Positions 40,544 to 42,324 of a stretch of 42,324 bases of DNA are shown piece by piece (the stretch's first letter is position 1; each line of letters begins with the position of its first letter). The notes beneath the pieces were generated by a model that had not been told where the DNA came from, did no database searches, and saw nothing but the letters and a program-made list of their open reading frames with translations. Made by a program: the position numbers and the translations under genes. Source of the stretch: Ardenticatenaceae bacterium (GTDB lineage Bacteria > Chloroflexota > Anaerolineae > Promineifilales > Promineifilaceae); assembly GCA_030065875.1 (NCBI GenBank), contig JASJCR010000063.1, forward strand, positions 1 to 42,324, in the 5' to 3' direction.

Positions 40544-41551
40544 ATGACACATGTTCTGGTTACAGCTCCATTTCCAGAGAATTTATTAAACAAAATAAAA
40601 TCGGTTTCCAACAAGCTCCAGGTTGAACAGCTCAAATTACCCAACAACCGCTGGTCAGAAGGATTATCGACAGAAGCGGAGATTTTATACTCTCTCTCAG
40701 ATGTACCGCTGCCAGAGCAAGCGCCTAACCTGCGCTGGATTCAATGTCATTTTGCCGGAGTGGATTCACTGATTAAAAAACCGATTTGGGATAGTGGTGT
40801 GGTCATTACTTCAGCTAGCGGTGTCCACACCACAAACATGGCTCAATACGTCTTCACCCAAATTTTGTTTGCAGCCGGCCGGGTTCGAAACTGGATTAAC
40901 GTCCAAAATACGGGAGAATGGCCCGATCAGCGCTGGGATAAATTTGTTCCTGCCGAGATTCGCGGCAAAACAATCGGCATTGTGGGGTACGGTTCAATCG
41001 GCCGAGAAGTGGCCCGTATCGCCAAAATGGGGTTTGGCATGCAGGTTTTGGCCACCAAGCACAACGCCAAGCGGCTCGATGATGATGGTTACTTTCTTCC
41101 GGGAACCGGTGATCCTCGAGGAGAAATGGTTGATCGGATTTATCCCTCAGCCGCCACAAAATCGATGGTGACGGAATGCGATTATGTGGTGTTAACCCTC
41201 CCTCTCACGGCCGAAACCAGATATCTCATCGATGAAAGCCTGCTTAGAGCGATGAAACCCACCAGTATCTTAATCAATATCGGCCGGGGGGCATTGGTCA
41301 ACGAAGCTGATCTGGTCAAAGGGTTAAAAAAGGGGTGGATTGCCGGAGCAGGGCTGGATGTTTTCGAAACCGAGCCGCTCCCGGCCGACAGTCCGCTTTG
41401 GAAGATGGAAAATGTACTGCTTACACCGCATGTTTCCGGTTTTACCCCGCATTACGACGACCGGGTGACCGACATTTTTGTCGATAACCTGCGCCGGTAT
41501 TTGGCTGGTGAGCCGCTTCTAAATGTGGTCAATCGGGAAAGAGGGTATTAA
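40544..41551 (+). CDS. D-isomer-specific 2-hydroxyacid dehydrogenase
   Basis: A 335-residue NAD(P)-dependent dehydrogenase. The Rossmann motif is GIVGYGSIGREVA. The catalytic trio is Arg in NIGRGALVNE, Glu in DVFETEPLP and His in LTPHVSG. It interconverts a D-2-hydroxyacid and its 2-oxoacid. An insert (about 165-200) carries a charged YFLPGTGDPRGEM loop. Family members include glyoxylate/hydroxypyruvate reductase and phosphoglycerate dehydrogenase; with no regulatory domain, the former type is more likely. It has AAGGAG as ribosome binding site and stands alone. Confidence 0.9.
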   Translation: MTHVLVTAPFPENLLNKIKSVSNKLQVEQLKLPNNRWSEGLSTEAEILYSLSDVPLPEQAPNLRWIQCHFAGVDSLIKKPIWDSGVVITSASGVHTTNMAQYVFTQILFAAGRVRNWINVQNTGEWPDQRWDKFVPAEIRGKTIGIVGYGSIGREVARIAKMGFGMQVLATKHNAKRLDDDGYFLPGTGDPRGEMVDRIYPSAATKSMVTECDYVVLTLPLTAETRYLIDESLLRAMKPTSILINIGRGALVNEADLVKGLKKGWIAGAGLDVFETEPLPADSPLWKMENVLLTPHVSGFTPHYDDRVTDIFVDNLRRYLAGEPLLNVVNRERGY

Positions 41552-41625
41552 TTGCTATTTGCCAATCGCCAATAGCTAGATGAATAGTCAATTGGCAATC
41601 ATCAGTGGTCAGTGATCAATTGGGA
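41552..41625. repeat. Heptamer array
   Basis: Ten or so 7-base units in continuous phase. From 41552 they include TTGCTAT, TTGCCAA and TCGCCAA. From 41584 they run ATAGTCA, ATTGGCA and onward to 41625. The segment TAGCTATTGGC at 41686-41696 is complementary to GCCAATAGCTA at 41568-41578. Confidence 0.75.
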
Positions 41626-41710
41626 TTTGACCCTTCCCCAGTTTGTTTTCTGAGGCCAGATTGGTAGGGAATCGACAACGATCTTTAGCTATTGGCTTTT
41701 TTTTTGGCAG

Positions 41711-42208
41711 TTAGCTATTTTTTCTCTCGTATTTTACGATCCGAAAATCATACTCATTTTTTTCGTCCGCCTCATGCCTGGCGATTTCTTCCGTATCCCA
41801 CTGTGAGGTATCAAAATCAGGGAAGGTCGTGTCACCCCACACAACGGCGTCCACATGAGTGAGATACAGGCGGTGGGCCAGCGGCAAAAACAGGCGGTAA
41901 ATCTCCGCCCCCCCCATAATGGCGATTTCCGGTGCTTCTCCGGCCGCCTCCAGCGCTTCTTCCAGGGATTGAACTACGACAACCCCCTCAGGTTGATACC
42001 CGGATTGACGGGTGAGGACGATGTTTAATCGTTTGGGCAGCGGCCGGCCAATCGATTCATACGTCTTGCGCCCCATGATGACCGGCTTACCTGAGGTGAT
42101 CTTCCGGAAGAAGCGCATATCGGCCGACAGCCGCCACGGTATGCCGTTGTTGGCCCCGATGATCCCCTGGCGATCAACGGCCGCGATAAGAAAAATTCTT
42201 TTCTCCAT
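41711..42208 (-). CDS. folA: Dihydrofolate reductase
   Basis: A 165-residue enzyme of normal length. It begins IFLIAAVDRQGIIGANNGIPWRL, where Asn-Gly-Ile-Pro-Trp forms the M20-type loop. GRKTYESIGRPLPKR is the NADPH-binding motif, with IMGGAEIY at the second nucleotide site. It regenerates tetrahydrofolate. The gene starts 13 bases after the thyA stop on the same strand: the classical thyA-folA operon, in which DHFR reduces the dihydrofolate made by thymidylate synthase. Confidence 0.97.
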   Translation of the reverse strand: MEKRIFLIAAVDRQGIIGANNGIPWRLSADMRFFRKITSGKPVIMGRKTYESIGRPLPKRLNIVLTRQSGYQPEGVVVVQSLEEALEAAGEAPEIAIMGGAEIYRLFLPLAHRLYLTHVDAVVWGDTTFPDFDTSQWDTEEIARHEADEKNEYDFRIVKYERKNS

Positions 42209-42221
42209 TCGTTCTTAATAT

Positions 42222-42324
42222 TTATACAGCAACGGCCGCTTTGATGTGTGGGTGAGCCTGATACGCCTGCAGCTCAAAATCTTCGTACTTAAAGTCAAAA
42301 ATCGAGGTGACGGCCGAATTGAGT
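42222..42324 (-). CDS. thyA: Thymidylate synthase, 3' end only
   Basis: The last 34 codons of a ThyA gene that continues beyond the window. The visible C-terminus contains IFDFKYEDFELQAYQ and HPHIKAAVAV, matching the conserved ThyA ending in which the terminal residues close over the active site. The stop is at 42222-42224. It is followed by folA. Confidence 0.93.
   Translation of the reverse strand, partial: LNSAVTSIFDFKYEDFELQAYQAHPHIKAAVAV

Noticed and set aside
41568..41705. A terminator formed by GCCAATAGCTA and TAGCTATTGGC followed by a T run
   Set aside because: The arms are complementary but 107 bases apart, too far for an intrinsic terminator; they are better seen as part of the repeat array.

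Overview
The window looks like a stretch of chromosome from a Chloroflexota bacterium, probably in or near Anaerolineae. That placement is an inference. It rests on the gene mix: CpXC protein, FHA-winged-helix regulator, PknB-like kinase, PspC/LiaF-like pair, MalK-type ATPase standing alone, DprE1/DprE2-like oxidoreductases and LysM-glycosidases. The near-even GC content and the many short intergenic repeats fit too. I see no rRNA, prophage, transposase, CRISPR array or replication origin. One tRNA-Leu(CAG) is present. The window ends inside thyA.

Layout. 1-3.3 kb (minus): a cysQ-like phosphatase, MoxR ATPase and DUF58 operon. 3.5-6 kb: a secreted triple-LysM glycosidase, then a small protein and a cyclic-nucleotide-binding protein. 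6-6.9 kb: tRNA-Leu and a gene-free stretch with two palindromes. 6.9-14.4 kb: signalling and regulation, with an Ala/Pro-rich membrane protein carrying three copies of a 40-residue motif, a GAF-PAS histidine kinase, a CpXC protein, a divergent FHA-wHTH regulator / Ser-Thr kinase pair, and an orphan sugar-ABC ATPase. 14.5-22.4 kb (minus): DprE1-like, DprE2-like, PlsC-like and PHP-domain genes, then an internally duplicated UxaA-type dehydratase. 22.7-28 kb: a coiled-coil membrane protein with a clostripain-like lipoprotein, facing a PAS histidine kinase. 28-29.8 kb: a TlyA methyltransferase coupled to an Rmd-like sugar reductase. 30-33 kb: a nucleotidyltransferase-like protein, a second glycosidase and an orphan solute-binding lipoprotein. 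33-34.8 kb: an uncharacterised protein with an SPFH protein that ends in an excisionase-type helix-turn-helix. 34.8-39.4 kb (minus): dtd, then rfbA, a CpsD-like ATPase, a Wzz-like protein and a GT4 glycosyltransferase, forming an exopolysaccharide cluster. 39.5-40.3 kb: PspC and LiaF-like membrane proteins. 40.5-42.3 kb: a 2-hydroxyacid dehydrogenase, folA and the 3' end of thyA.

Common threads are envelope and cell-surface polysaccharide work (LysM-glycosidases, DprE-like pair, PlsC, Rmd, RfbA, Wzz/CpsD/GT4, PspC/LiaF, SPFH) and signal transduction (two histidine kinases, a Ser/Thr kinase with an FHA regulator, a cNMP-binding protein). 

The features least explained by known gene families are: a strong excess of the palindrome CGGCCG; several intergenic arrays with an exact 7-bp period, one of which has been read into the C-terminus of the DUF58 protein; a CpsD homologue that has lost its ATP-binding residues; the SPFH-HTH fusion with its unknown partner; and the three-repeat Ala/Pro-rich membrane protein.
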